A DNA stretch of 64,000 bases from Aliivibrio sifiae (GCF_002954705.1 NZ_MSCO01000001.1:2090840-2154839), one strand, 5' to 3'; positions 8,476 through 16,249 are shown, counted from the stretch's first letter. Notes: generated by a model not told the origin, from the sequence alone. Numbers and translations: made by a program.

Positions 8476-9774
8476 TTAACGAATTTGTAGGATATTTTGT
8501 TGCAGTTGGTTATGTACATCCAATGAACGAGAGTTCGCTTGAAAGTTACGCTGTGCAGAAATCAAATCAACTAGCTCTTGAGTCATGTCGATGTTTGACT
8601 GCTCTAACGTACCACTTTGAATATCACCAAATGAACCTTGGTTTGCTTCACCCCAAATAGCAGAACCTGACGCTTGAGTCGTAGACCACTGCGTACCGCC
8701 ATTTTGGGCAAGGCCTTGCTGGTTAGTTACTCGAACCATTGCTACACGACCAAGGGTAACATCTTTACCATTTGAGTAAGAGCCGATAATGTTACCGCTC
8801 TTATCGATATCAACTTTTGATATATAACCTGTTGTTGCACCATCTTCACTGAAGCGACGCATTTCAAACGGTGCCGAGAACTGTGTTGGGTTATCAAACT
8901 TCATGGTTAATGTCTGAGAAGGATCTGCACCATTTAAGTTTAAACCATTCTCACCTAACGTTGTTGTTGCAACAGGTTGACCAGCATTGATACTTTGAGT
9001 TGTACCATCGTTATTAAAGATAATAGAGTGACCAAGATGGCCTGCTGCATTCGTTGCATCACCAGCGTTAATATTTACGGCTTTCTCACCATCAACATCA
9101 GTTGATGAATAGAATACATTCCAACGGTTTGGTTGCGTTGCATCTTTTACATAATAAGATGTCATCTTATATGGCTGACCAAGAGAATCATACGTCGTTA
9201 CCGATGTTGATTTATTGTAGGTATCAGGATCATTCATATCAAAGAGAGCTGGATCTTTTGCTTCAGCTCCTGCCGGTAAATTCATACCAATTTCAACATT
9301 TTCAGTTGGTCTAGGTTGACCAAATTGATCTGGGATCTTTATCGCTTTTGGTTCATAAGACGATACATTACCCGATTCAGGATCCACTTCGTAACCTAAT
9401 AAAAACTCATCATTTGATGTTGTCATGTAGTTTTCATTATCTAAATGAAATGCACCATTACGGCTTAACTCATTCGTCGATGGTTGTAAGCGATCTTTCG
9501 CTACCGCAAAAAAACCTTGACCCGAGATACGTAAGTCCATTGGGTTATTAGTATAAACACTTGAGCCTTCATGGAACTGTTGAGCAACTTTTGTTGTTTG
9601 TGCACCACCACCTGTTGTGGTTTTAGCATTTGAAAACAACGATGATGAATAAACATCACCAAACTCGGCACGAGACTCTTTAAAACCAAAGGTATTGGCA
9701 TTCGCCAAGTTGTTTGATGTTGTATTTAGATCTTTTTGAGCAGCGGCTAGACCACTTAATGCTACGTATGACAT
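8476..9774 (-). CDS. flgE: Flagellar hook protein FlgE
   Basis: FlgE polymerises into the hook. The 432-residue product starts MSYVALSGLAAAQKDLNTTSNNLANANTFGFKESRAEF and ends with the axial-protein tail NIDMTQELVDLISAQRNFQANSRSLDVHNQLQQNILQIR, both diagnostic. The start has a good AGGAGA ribosome site. It is separated from flgD by 162 bases holding two hairpins, unlike the tight spacing of flgB-C-D. Hook protein is needed in far greater amount than FlgB, FlgC or FlgD. Confidence 0.97.
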   Translation of the reverse strand: MSYVALSGLAAAQKDLNTTSNNLANANTFGFKESRAEFGDVYSSSLFSNAKTTTGGGAQTTKVAQQFHEGSSVYTNNPMDLRISGQGFFAVAKDRLQPSTNELSRNGAFHLDNENYMTTSNDEFLLGYEVDPESGNVSSYEPKAIKIPDQFGQPRPTENVEIGMNLPAGAEAKDPALFDMNDPDTYNKSTSVTTYDSLGQPYKMTSYYVKDATQPNRWNVFYSSTDVDGEKAVNINAGDATNAAGHLGHSIIFNNDGTTQSINAGQPVATTTLGENGLNLNGADPSQTLTMKFDNPTQFSAPFEMRRFSEDGATTGYISKVDIDKSGNIIGSYSNGKDVTLGRVAMVRVTNQQGLAQNGGTQWSTTQASGSAIWGEANQGSFGDIQSGTLEQSNIDMTQELVDLISAQRNFQANSRSLDVHNQLQQNILQIR

Positions 9775-9808
9775 TTGATATCTCCTATCTAGCTACGCTG
9801 ATAATTTT

Positions 9809-9855
9809 CCAATTCCATTAACGATCACAGTCATTGGGAATGTTAAAGGAATTGG
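9809..9855 (-). other. Hairpin in the flgD-flgE intergenic region (1)
   Basis: A 14-position stem (CCAATTCCATTAAC, 9809-9822, with 9842-9855) has a single mismatch and lies upstream of flgE on the flgBCDE transcript. It has no T-tract, so it is not an obvious terminator. It could be an mRNA processing or 5'-stabilising element for flgE. Confidence 0.6.
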
Positions 9856-9898
9856 CATAGCTCTATTTATTAATGAATTTTACGATATAAATAAGGGG

Positions 9899-9926
9899 AT
9901 TCAGGCAGCGTCATGCTGCACTGAAT
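9899..9926 (-). other. Hairpin in the flgD-flgE intergenic region (2)
   Basis: An 11-bp stem (ATTCAG plus GCAGC, 9899-9909, with 9915-9926) has one bulged base and a 5-base loop directly after flgD. There is no run of U after it on the minus strand, so it probably protects the flgD 3' end or partly blocks transcription rather than ending it. Confidence 0.55.
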
Positions 9927-9936
9927 ATTCGCCCTT

Positions 9937-10647
9937 TTACGCCTTACCTACTTCTAACACTTCTGCTAGTTTCATAGGTGAGGTAAAGCCAGCAAGATTA
10001 AGCAGAACATTGCCATCGCCTTTGCCTAGAAGAACACTGTTGACGTTAGCGTATGTTGATACGCCAAATTCTTTGTTTTCTCCATCAAGCACGCCCGCCG
10101 CTTTAATACTGTAGCGACCAGCAGGCATAGCATTGCCTTTTTCATCTTTGCCGTCCCACTCAACACGAGTGTCGCCAGCAGGTTTAGCGCCCACATTTAA
10201 AGTACGAATTAATTGACCTTGCTCGTTTTCAACACGAACCATTAGGTTATTAATTGACTGTGGCAATTTAACCATTGCCGCCATACTTTTATCTGCTTCT
10301 TTTAAGCCTTTAGCGCCAGGTACTAGAACATCACGGCCAACAAGCGAAGACGCTTGTAATGCTTGGTTAGATGTCATGGATGAATTCAAGCTATCAAACT
10401 GTGTATTCATCTTGCCAATACCATCAACGGTTGCAAATGATGCCATTTGCGCAATCATTTGATCGTTTTCAACCGGCTTAGATGGGTCTTGTTGAGACAA
10501 CTGTTTGGTTAATAATGCAAGGAAGTCTTCTTGCTTCAGTTCATTTTTACCGCCAGTTGTCTTTTCAGGCTTGTTCGCCTCTTGAAGACTTTTAAGCTGG
10601 TCGATGTAGGACAAGCCTTGTTGACCAACGTTATTGATTCCAGTCAT
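9937..10647 (-). CDS. flgD: Flagellar hook-assembly scaffold FlgD
   Basis: FlgD is the temporary cap needed for hook polymerisation. The 236-residue product has the conserved N-terminal segment LKQEDFLALLTKQLSQQDPSKPVENDQMIAQMASFATVDGI. The C-terminal part carries FlgD-type beta domains (VRVENEQGQLIRTLNVG, then VEWDGKDEKGNAMPAGRY). It is third in flgBCDE, 15 bases after flgC. Confidence 0.96.
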   Translation of the reverse strand: MTGINNVGQQGLSYIDQLKSLQEANKPEKTTGGKNELKQEDFLALLTKQLSQQDPSKPVENDQMIAQMASFATVDGIGKMNTQFDSLNSSMTSNQALQASSLVGRDVLVPGAKGLKEADKSMAAMVKLPQSINNLMVRVENEQGQLIRTLNVGAKPAGDTRVEWDGKDEKGNAMPAGRYSIKAAGVLDGENKEFGVSTYANVNSVLLGKGDGNVLLNLAGFTSPMKLAEVLEVGKA

Positions 10648-10662
10648 AGCTACCTCCTATCC

Positions 10663-11079
10663 TTATTGACCCATTCGCAGAGTACTCTGCAACATTTGTT
10701 TGCCTGCATCTGCAACTTGCACATTCGTTTGGTATGAACGAGAAGCAGAAATCATGTTTGCCATTTCTTCCATTACATTAACGTTTGGCTTAAAAATATA
10801 GCCATCGTCATTTGCCATAGGATGATCAGGGTTATATTCTGCACGCAATGGTTTTTGGCTTTCTACAATACCAAGTACTTTTACAGGAACTGTATGATCT
10901 TGTTTGTATTTTGCTTTACTCAATTCCGCACCAAAGACAGCTTGACGAGCTTTATACGTTTCAGCAGCAGAGCTACTTACACTATCAGCATTTGCCATGT
11001 TACTTGAAGTGGTATTAAGACGAACTGACTCTGCACTCATTGCAGAACCTGTAACGTTAAAAACATTAAATAAGCTCAT
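10663..11079 (-). CDS. flgC: Flagellar proximal rod protein FlgC
   Basis: FlgC is a proximal rod subunit. The 138-residue length is standard. The N-terminus (MSLFNVFNVTGSAMSAESVRLNTTSSNMANADSVSS) and C-terminus (NVMEEMANMISASRSYQTNVQVADAGKQMLQSTLRMGQ) are the conserved rod motifs. It follows flgB with a 2-base gap, so the two are likely translationally coupled. Confidence 0.96.
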   Translation of the reverse strand: MSLFNVFNVTGSAMSAESVRLNTTSSNMANADSVSSSAAETYKARQAVFGAELSKAKYKQDHTVPVKVLGIVESQKPLRAEYNPDHPMANDDGYIFKPNVNVMEEMANMISASRSYQTNVQVADAGKQMLQSTLRMGQ

Positions 11080-11081
11080 CT

Positions 11082-11477
11082 CTATTCCCCTTTAATTGCT
11101 TTGGTTAGGTTTTTGAATTTGCTACCTAAAAATTCCAATGATGCTTGATGACGAAGTTGGTTTTGCATAAATAAATTACGTTCCAAATCTACATCAACCG
11201 TATTCCCATCACCCGTATCTGGTTGAGTAGGTACACGGTATTGAATTTCCCCTGCCATTCGTGTAGAGGCATTAATGTGCCGACCATCGGTACGACTGAG
11301 ACCCATGCTTGCCTTCGATGTTGCCGACTGCATTGCTTTTTGAAAATCCATTCCTTTTGCTTTATAGCCTGGTGTATTTGCTTGAGCGATGTTTGTCGCT
11401 AGCATTTCAGCACGTTCAGAGCGAACTCCTACCGTGTACTGATGAATACCTAATGCGTTATCAAAAGAAATTGCCAT
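11082..11477 (-). CDS. flgB: Flagellar proximal rod protein FlgB
   Basis: FlgB is the most proximal rod subunit, close to the MS-ring. The 131-residue product has the typical segment MLATNIAQANTPGYKAKGMDFQKAMQ and the later block GNTVDVDLERNLFMQNQLRHQASLEFL. It is the first gene of flgBCDE. It starts about 50 bases downstream of a sigma-54 promoter, and GGAGGG upstream is a good ribosome site. Confidence 0.96.
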   Translation of the reverse strand: MAISFDNALGIHQYTVGVRSERAEMLATNIAQANTPGYKAKGMDFQKAMQSATSKASMGLSRTDGRHINASTRMAGEIQYRVPTQPDTGDGNTVDVDLERNLFMQNQLRHQASLEFLGSKFKNLTKAIKGE

Positions 11478-11525
11478 TCCAAACCCTCCACAAGAACTGA
11501 CTAGCAGTATATATAATTTCTATAT

Positions 11526-11541
11526 AGCAACCTGTATGCCA
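11526..11541 (-). promoter_or_regulatory. Sigma-54 promoter of flgBCDE
   Basis: The minus strand reads TGGCAT-ACAGG-TTGCT, which matches the -24/-12 consensus except for T in place of C at one position. The flanks (GT before it, AT after it) match the promoters of flgF and flgK. Confidence 0.82.
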
Positions 11542-11623
11542 ACTTTGTTACTTAACAAACAGATTGACGATACTACAAGTAAAAATATAAGCAATTAACA
11601 TGCCGAACCTGATTTTTAGGCAC

Positions 11624-11650
11624 AAAAAAAGCGACCTAAGCCGCTTTTTG
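11624..11650 (-). terminator. Rho-independent terminator after cheR
   Basis: An 8-bp stem (AAAAAGCG, 11626-11633, with CGCTTTTT, 11642-11649) has an 8-base loop and T-runs on both strands. It lies 23 bases past the cheR stop and insulates cheVR from the flgB promoter. Confidence 0.8.
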
Positions 11651-11672
11651 TTGGTAATTTACTCAAATATGA

Positions 11673-12500
11673 TTATTTAAGTTTATAAATAATTCCTGGA
11701 TTACAGCGAACCATTTCAAATTTATCCGTCAAACCTGTTAATGACTCAGAAGCACCAAGCAATAAATACCCACCAGGGTTAAGACTTGCCGCCATCTGAT
11801 TTAACACTTTCGCTTTCATGTCTGGTGAAAAATAAATAAGTACATTACGGCAAAAGATGATGTCAAATTTACCTAATAAACTGTAGCTGTCCATTAAGTT
11901 TTGAGGTCTGAAATTAACCATACGTTTAATTTTATCGTTAATTTTCATTTTTCCATCACCCGCGTCTTCAAAAAATGCACGACGGCGTTCTGGAGATAAA
12001 CCTCGACTTAATGCAAGATTATCATAAACACCTGCTTTACAGTTTTCTAGCATTGATGGTGAAATATCAGTTGCTGTAATACTAATGTTTGGAAGAAAAC
12101 CAGGCTTACGCGCTTGGATCTCAGCAATGGTCATCCCCATCGAGTAAGGTTCTTGACCTGATGAACTTGCCGCTGACCAGATTTTTAATGGGCGACGATT
12201 TGCCGCTAGCTCTGGAAGAAGCTTTTCAGACAATACAGTGAACGGGTAACCATCTCTAAACCATAATGTTTCATTGGTTGTCATTGCATCAACCGCAGCA
12301 ACACGCAATTCACGATTACGACCCGAGATCACTTGTTTTAATAAATCAGACAATGAAGCTAATGAAAACTTAGCAACTAAAGGACTCAGTCGGCTTCTCA
12401 CTAGATATTGCTTACTGTCACCAAGAACAATGCCACATTGAGACTCAAGAAATCGGCTAAAATCACGATATTCTTGTTCGTTGATAGTTATAGTTGTCAT
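11673..12500 (-). CDS. cheR: Chemotaxis protein methyltransferase CheR
   Basis: CheR transfers methyl groups from S-adenosylmethionine to glutamates on chemoreceptors. I place the start at the ATG at 12500 (MTTITINEQEYRDFSRFLES), giving 275 residues, the usual CheR length. A GTG 36 bases upstream would add a hydrophobic tail unlike the family. Motifs include KIWSAASSSGQEPYSMGM (AdoMet-binding loop), FDIIFCRNVLIYF and PGGYLLLGASESL. It lies just after cheV, the usual Vibrio arrangement beside the flg genes. Confidence 0.94.
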   Translation of the reverse strand: MTTITINEQEYRDFSRFLESQCGIVLGDSKQYLVRSRLSPLVAKFSLASLSDLLKQVISGRNRELRVAAVDAMTTNETLWFRDGYPFTVLSEKLLPELAANRRPLKIWSAASSSGQEPYSMGMTIAEIQARKPGFLPNISITATDISPSMLENCKAGVYDNLALSRGLSPERRRAFFEDAGDGKMKINDKIKRMVNFRPQNLMDSYSLLGKFDIIFCRNVLIYFSPDMKAKVLNQMAASLNPGGYLLLGASESLTGLTDKFEMVRCNPGIIYKLK

Positions 12501-12519
12501 TAACGAATAAATTTCCAAA

Positions 12520-12553
12520 TAAAAAATGAATGTCACCTTAGATTACAGGTGAC
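12520..12553 (-). other. Hairpin between cheV and cheR
   Basis: A perfect 7-bp stem (GTCACCT, 12532-12538, with AGGTGAC, 12547-12553) is followed on the minus strand by ATTCATTTTTT. It may be a partial terminator lowering cheR relative to cheV. It also covers the alternative GTG start of cheR, which argues against that start. Confidence 0.5.
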
Positions 12554-12570
12554 AAAATAACAGGTAGGCT

Positions 12571-13491
12571 TTATTTTTCAACCGCTCTTTTTACTGCGGC
12601 ACCCAATTCATCTGGATTAAACTTCGCAATAAATTGGTTTGCACCAACACGTTCTACCATTGCTTGGTTAAATACACCACTTAATGAAGTATGCAATATT
12701 ACGTGTAGATCTTTCAGTGCAGGTTCACGACGAATTTCGGCGGTTAAGGTATAACCATCCATCTCTGGCATTTCTACATCAGAAATAACCAAACCAATTT
12801 GATCATAAATATTGCCTTCATTTGCCATATCAACAAGCTTATCTAGCGCTTCTTTACCATCTTTTACCATGATAGTTTCAAAGCCAATAGACTGAACGGC
12901 ACGTTGAACTTGCTTACGAGCAACACTTGAATCATCTGCAATCAATACTTTACGTACGACTTCAGGACTGATCGCTGCCATCTCTTCAACCAATGTTTCA
13001 TTAATTGTTTCATCAATAGGCGCGATTTCAGCCAAAATCTTTTCTACATCAAGAATTTCAACCAATTCATCATCAATGTTAGTTACTGCTGTTAAATAGT
13101 TTGCACGGCCAGTTCCTTGCGGTGGCGGCAAAATAGCTTCCCAATGCATATTTACAATACGCTCAACAGACTTAACAAGGAACCCCTGAATCGTACGGTT
13201 AAACTCAGAAATAATAATAAAACACTTATCAATATCTGTTGTTGCACGTCCACCCGTAGCAAGGCTCAAATCAATCACAGAGATCGTTTGACCTCGAATA
13301 TGAGCAATTCCTTTTACTAATGGATTTAAATTTGGCATTGAAGTCAACTTCGGACACTGTAATACTTCTTTTACTTTAAAAACGTTAATACCATAACGTT
13401 GACGTCCCATAAGACGGAAAGTAAGTAGTTCTAAACGGTTTTGTCCAACAAGTTGTGTGCGCTGATTCACCGAATCCAGTATACCTGTCAT
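12571..13491 (-). CDS. cheV: Chemotaxis coupling/response-regulator protein CheV
   Basis: CheV joins a CheW-like coupling domain to a receiver domain and links chemoreceptors to CheA. From the ATG at 13491 (MTGILDSVNQRTQLVGQNRLELLTFRL) the product is about 306 residues. A GGAG site lies 7 bases upstream, within the longer reading from 13503. The N-terminal half is CheW-like (FKVKEVLQCPKLTSMPNLNPLVKGIAHIRGQTISVIDLS). The C-terminal half is a receiver (VLIADDSSVARKQVQRAV, VISDVEMPEMDGYTL). It is divergent from flgA. Confidence 0.93.
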   Translation of the reverse strand: MTGILDSVNQRTQLVGQNRLELLTFRLMGRQRYGINVFKVKEVLQCPKLTSMPNLNPLVKGIAHIRGQTISVIDLSLATGGRATTDIDKCFIIISEFNRTIQGFLVKSVERIVNMHWEAILPPPQGTGRANYLTAVTNIDDELVEILDVEKILAEIAPIDETINETLVEEMAAISPEVVRKVLIADDSSVARKQVQRAVQSIGFETIMVKDGKEALDKLVDMANEGNIYDQIGLVISDVEMPEMDGYTLTAEIRREPALKDLHVILHTSLSGVFNQAMVERVGANQFIAKFNPDELGAAVKRAVEK

Positions 13492-13544
13492 ATATGACTC
13501 CATCTTGTGCCATTATCAATGAACCGTGAGCCTAACATAAACCC

Positions 13545-14309
13545 ATGACGAACACGACATACTATATGGCATTTTATAATAAAAATATGATAATAAAAAA
13601 ACGTGATTCCAAGATCACTCTTTATCGACTTATAAGCGTTATCGGCGTATTCATAAGTTTCTTTAATTCTATTGCGTATGCTGCCACAGATGAACAGCTA
13701 AACGCAATCAAACAAACGGCAGAGTCCTTTATTCAAACACAAATTGAAATTCCTAAAAATGGGACAATCAATGTAGAGGCTGCGCGTATTGATAACCGAA
13801 TTTATGCAACTGATTGCCCAAAACCACTCAGTGCCTCTTTACCTGGACGCTTAAATACAAGTGGTAATACATCGGTATTAGTTGAATGCCAACTTGATGA
13901 TTGGAAAGTATATGTTCCTATAAAAACAGAATTAATGATGCCATTAGTTACTGCAATCTCTCCTTTATCAAAAGGGCATTCAATATCAAGCAGCGATTTA
14001 GCATTAACACTAGTAAACAGTCGAACTTATCGACGAGGGGGCTACGCTAACCCAAATGATATTATCGGTTCTAGAATTAAACGCAGTGTAAGAGCTGGTG
14101 ACGTTGTCGAAAAAAACGACATCTGCATGGTGTGTCGCAACGACAGTGTTATAATTAAAGCAGTAAAAGGCGAATTAAGTATCCTAACAAAGGGAACGGC
14201 ACTGGGTGATGGCGCTTTAGGCGATAAAGTAAATGTTGAAAACGACAAATCCAAACGCATTGTTAGTGGTATAGTCACTGCCGTGGGGGAAATTAGTATT
14301 CGCTTTTAA
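13545..14309 (+). CDS. flgA: P-ring assembly chaperone FlgA
   Basis: FlgA is the periplasmic chaperone for FlgI polymerisation into the P-ring. The C-terminal SAF-type region (VTAISPLSKGHSISSSDLALTLVNSRTYRRGGYANPNDIIGSRIKRSVRAGDVVEKNDICMVCRNDSVIIKAVKG is its span) is diagnostic of the family. A signal peptide ends near SIAYA-AT. The start is unclear. The longest reading gives 254 residues. ATGs at 13566 and 13590 (MIIKKRDSKITLYRL) also lack a strong ribosome site, and the last would give the cleanest signal peptide. It is transcribed away from cheV. Confidence 0.88.
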   Translation: MTNTTYYMAFYNKNMIIKKRDSKITLYRLISVIGVFISFFNSIAYAATDEQLNAIKQTAESFIQTQIEIPKNGTINVEAARIDNRIYATDCPKPLSASLPGRLNTSGNTSVLVECQLDDWKVYVPIKTELMMPLVTAISPLSKGHSISSSDLALTLVNSRTYRRGGYANPNDIIGSRIKRSVRAGDVVEKNDICMVCRNDSVIIKAVKGELSILTKGTALGDGALGDKVNVENDKSKRIVSGIVTAVGEISIRF

Positions 14310-14349
14310 GTGCTGAATTAAATGTCACACAGAATATTAGATTTTTTCC

Positions 14350-14376
14350 TAAACTTCTTGGACTTAGTGCCGATAT
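14350..14376 (+). promoter_or_regulatory. Sigma-28 (FliA)-type promoter box upstream of flgM, distal
   Basis: The sequence reads TAAA-N15-GCCGATAT, with -35 at 14350-14353 and -10 at 14369-14376. Spacing and both elements match the sigma-28 consensus almost fully. It lies about 150 bases upstream of flgM, in the flgA-flgM gap. Confidence 0.65.
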
Positions 14377-14384
14377 GATTTTTG

Positions 14385-14400
14385 TGGCATTATTTATGCT
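14385..14400 (+). promoter_or_regulatory. Possible sigma-54-like element upstream of flgM
   Basis: TGGCAT-N5-ATGCT has correct -24/-12 spacing but an imperfect -12 (ATGC, not TTGC). It stands between the two sigma-28 boxes. It is a weak call. Confidence 0.3.
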
Positions 14401-14456
14401 TAGTTTTACCACAGTTTAAAATAATGAAAAAAGCGTCAAAAATATTCATTATTTGC

Positions 14457-14483
14457 TTAAGTTAATTTTTTGACAGCCGATAA
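14457..14483 (+). promoter_or_regulatory. Sigma-28 (FliA)-type promoter of flgMN, proximal
   Basis: The sequence reads TTAA-N15-GCCGATAA, with -10 at 14476-14483 identical to the sigma-28 consensus. It lies about 45 bases upstream of the flgM ATG, a normal leader length. In Vibrio, FliA-dependent flgM expression is the expected feedback loop, because FlgM is the anti-FliA factor. Confidence 0.8.
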
Positions 14484-14527
14484 ATAGTTTATAAGAATGT
14501 ATTAACCGGCGAAAAGGCTTGAATAAT

Positions 14528-14839
14528 ATGACAAATATTGACCAACTACGTGCTAGCCAAGCAATGACAACTGTACGCAATCAAGCTCGTGTTGATTCTG
14601 GTGATAAATCACCAGCAAGTTCAGCACCAGCATTGTCTGCAAAAACAGATGCCGTCTCTTTGAGCAATCAAGGAAAAGAAATTGGCCAAATGCACCAACA
14701 ACTAGCAACTGAACCTTCTTTTAATGAAGATAAAGTTGCTGCAATTAAAGCAGCTATTGCAAATGGCTCTTATTCAGTTGATCCTGAGCGTCTAGCAGAC
14801 AACATGATTAAATTTGAAGATGAATTAGCCGGCCTATAA
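14528..14839 (+). CDS. flgM: Anti-sigma-28 factor FlgM
   Basis: FlgM holds sigma-28 (FliA) inactive until the hook is complete and FlgM is exported. I use the ATG at 14528 (MTNIDQLRASQ), which is 10 bases after the ribosome site AAAAGG. A TTG at 14519 overlaps that site. The 103-residue product has the disordered, Ala/Ser-rich N-terminus and the C-terminal FliA-binding region. The latter includes FNEDKVAAIKAAIANGSYSVDPERLADNMIKFE, the family hallmark. flgN follows. Confidence 0.94.
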   Translation: MTNIDQLRASQAMTTVRNQARVDSGDKSPASSAPALSAKTDAVSLSNQGKEIGQMHQQLATEPSFNEDKVAAIKAAIANGSYSVDPERLADNMIKFEDELAGL

Positions 14840-14887
14840 CCTAGGCTGGTAACTTTTCTCATTGTATACCTATAATATAGAGACAAT

Positions 14888-15316
14888 ATGGCTCAAACAT
14901 TAACTGAATTATTGGACCTACAACGCAGTGTCGCAATATCACTTTCGACTGTTCTTAGTCGAGAGAAGGTGGCTATTGCAAGTAGAAAACCAGCGGAAAT
15001 GGAAAGTATTGCCCACGATAAATTAGGGCTATTGAACCAGTTACGTCAATATGATCAGTTACTAGGTAGTCACGCGGAAAGGCAGCTTCTTTCTGAAGAT
15101 AGCGTATTAAATGACAAAGTGGTTGAAATAAAATCTATCATCCATGATTGTAAAGAAGAAAACGTGGTTAATGGCGAAGCCCTTCAACGTGCACAATTGA
15201 GTTTTAATAAGTTAAATAATCTTATGCAACAAAGCCGTGGTAAAAATGGCATGACATATACTGCTGAAGGCCAAACTCGTAATATCACGACGTTAGGCAC
15301 AAATATAAAAGCTTAA
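14888..15316 (+). CDS. flgN: FlgK/FlgL export chaperone FlgN
   Basis: FlgN is the cytoplasmic chaperone that delivers FlgK and FlgL to the flagellar export gate. The 142-residue product is mostly helical (MAQTLTELLDLQRSVAISLSTVLSREKVAIASRKPAEMESIAHDK is its opening), which fits the family in length and pattern. It lies 48 bases after flgM on the same strand, as in other Vibrio. Sequence conservation in this family is low, so context carries much of the call. Confidence 0.88.
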   Translation: MAQTLTELLDLQRSVAISLSTVLSREKVAIASRKPAEMESIAHDKLGLLNQLRQYDQLLGSHAERQLLSEDSVLNDKVVEIKSIIHDCKEENVVNGEALQRAQLSFNKLNNLMQQSRGKNGMTYTAEGQTRNITTLGTNIKA

Positions 15317-15337
15317 CCTTCAGAGTTTAAATTTATT

Positions 15338-15367
15338 GGAGACAAAATCTCCTCTTTAATTATTTTT
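15338..15367 (+). terminator. Probable terminator after flgMN
   Basis: A 5-bp stem (GGAGA with TCTCC) around CAAAA is followed by a T-rich stretch (CTTTAATTATTTTTC). It lies 20 bases past flgN. The stem is short, so the call is moderate. Confidence 0.45.
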
Positions 15368-15453
15368 CTATATAAAAACACTCTGGGCATACCTACCCGC
15401 TTTATAAATACGCTATCAGTCCTTATTTTCACTAGCCTTTTCATCTGACTTGC

Positions 15454-15663
15454 TTAGAAATAAATCAAAAAACTACCAATTGGTGTCAACATTATAGAAA
15501 TCATAAAAAAAACAGGTGCTGAACGCCCCTGATTATGAGCAATAATCGAAACACCAATAGATAAAGACACATAAATCCAACTGACTAAAACAATAACCAT
15601 TGTCCAAAACTTCTTATTTATCAAAACTCTGAACAAATTACCCCAACAAATGATCAACGTCAT
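15454..15663 (-). CDS. Possible small membrane protein, unknown
   Basis: This open reading frame of about 69 residues from the ATG at 15663 (MTLIICWGNLFRVLINKKF) would encode two hydrophobic segments. They are WTMVIVLVSWIYVSLSIGVSIIA and FFMISIMLTPIGSFLIYF, joined by a polar loop. The pattern looks like a genuine two-helix membrane protein. However, the ribosome site is weak and I do not recognise a family. It lies alone in the flgN-flgP gap (15317-15817), on the flgP strand. It may be unreal or a lineage-specific gene. Confidence 0.4.
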   Translation of the reverse strand: MTLIICWGNLFRVLINKKFWTMVIVLVSWIYVSLSIGVSIIAHNQGRSAPVFFMISIMLTPIGSFLIYF

Positions 15664-15752
15664 ACTCAAAAACTCAATAATGCTGTTTATTAAGCACTTT
15701 TGAATAAATTATACCTCTTGAATACTCATCCATCTTCTACAACTCAAATAAT

Positions 15753-15785
15753 AAAAAAGCCCTCAGCACTAAAAGTACCAAGGGC
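15753..15785 (-). terminator. Rho-independent terminator after flgP
   Basis: The minus-strand hairpin is GCCCT-(UG)-GUACU-UUU-AGUGC-(UG)-AGGGC followed by six T's. It lies 33 bases past flgP. The two-part stem with a symmetrical internal loop is clear. Confidence 0.82.
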
Positions 15786-15817
15786 AAATATGTTGAATGA
15801 GAGTGTTTATTCGTTAA

Positions 15818-16249
15818 TTAAAATAACGTTGTTTTTCTTTGCGTTGAGGGTACGTCATAAACTTGACCTTGATTTTTCATACGCTCCATCTTTTTCAAAT
15901 CTAACTTTAATTCAGTCACATAACTATCACCCACAGGATAAGTTCGAATTACTTCTGCACCACGGATAATACCATCAACACCAGCACTGGTTGTTTCTTC
16001 ACCCAGTTGCTGATCATTCATTTCAACTTTACCACTAATTCGCATCCCATAAACTTGTTCCGCTAATTCACGATATGCATCAACTTTTGACGCTCGCATA
16101 GCTCGAATACGTTTTTCATCAATATTCTTACCCGCTTGCTCACTAATGCTAGCGTAACCGACCGCGGTCAAGTGATCGCTTTCACGCATGACACCGATTG
16201 GTTGGCAACCAACTAATACTAATAGAGCTAATAAAAACCAATGTTTCAT
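15818..16249 (-). CDS. flgP: Flagellar outer-membrane lipoprotein FlgP
   Basis: FlgP is a Vibrio flagellar lipoprotein of the outer-membrane-associated basal disk/H-ring complex, needed for motility. The 143-residue product has a lipoprotein signal (MKHWFLLALLVLVGCQP, lipobox LVGC). Its body (RAMRASKVDAYRELAEQVYGMRISGKVEM) carries the LPP20-like pattern typical of FlgP. It follows flgO by 11 bases in a two-gene unit next to flgMN and flgT. Confidence 0.9.
   Translation of the reverse strand: MKHWFLLALLVLVGCQPIGVMRESDHLTAVGYASISEQAGKNIDEKRIRAMRASKVDAYRELAEQVYGMRISGKVEMNDQQLGEETTSAGVDGIIRGAEVIRTYPVGDSYVTELKLDLKKMERMKNQGQVYDVPSTQRKTTLF

Noticed and set aside
13504..13520. TGGCAC upstream of cheV, read on the minus strand
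   Set aside because: The -24 half is present, but no TTGC-type -12 follows at 5 bases (GGAGT stands there), so it is not a sigma-54 promoter.
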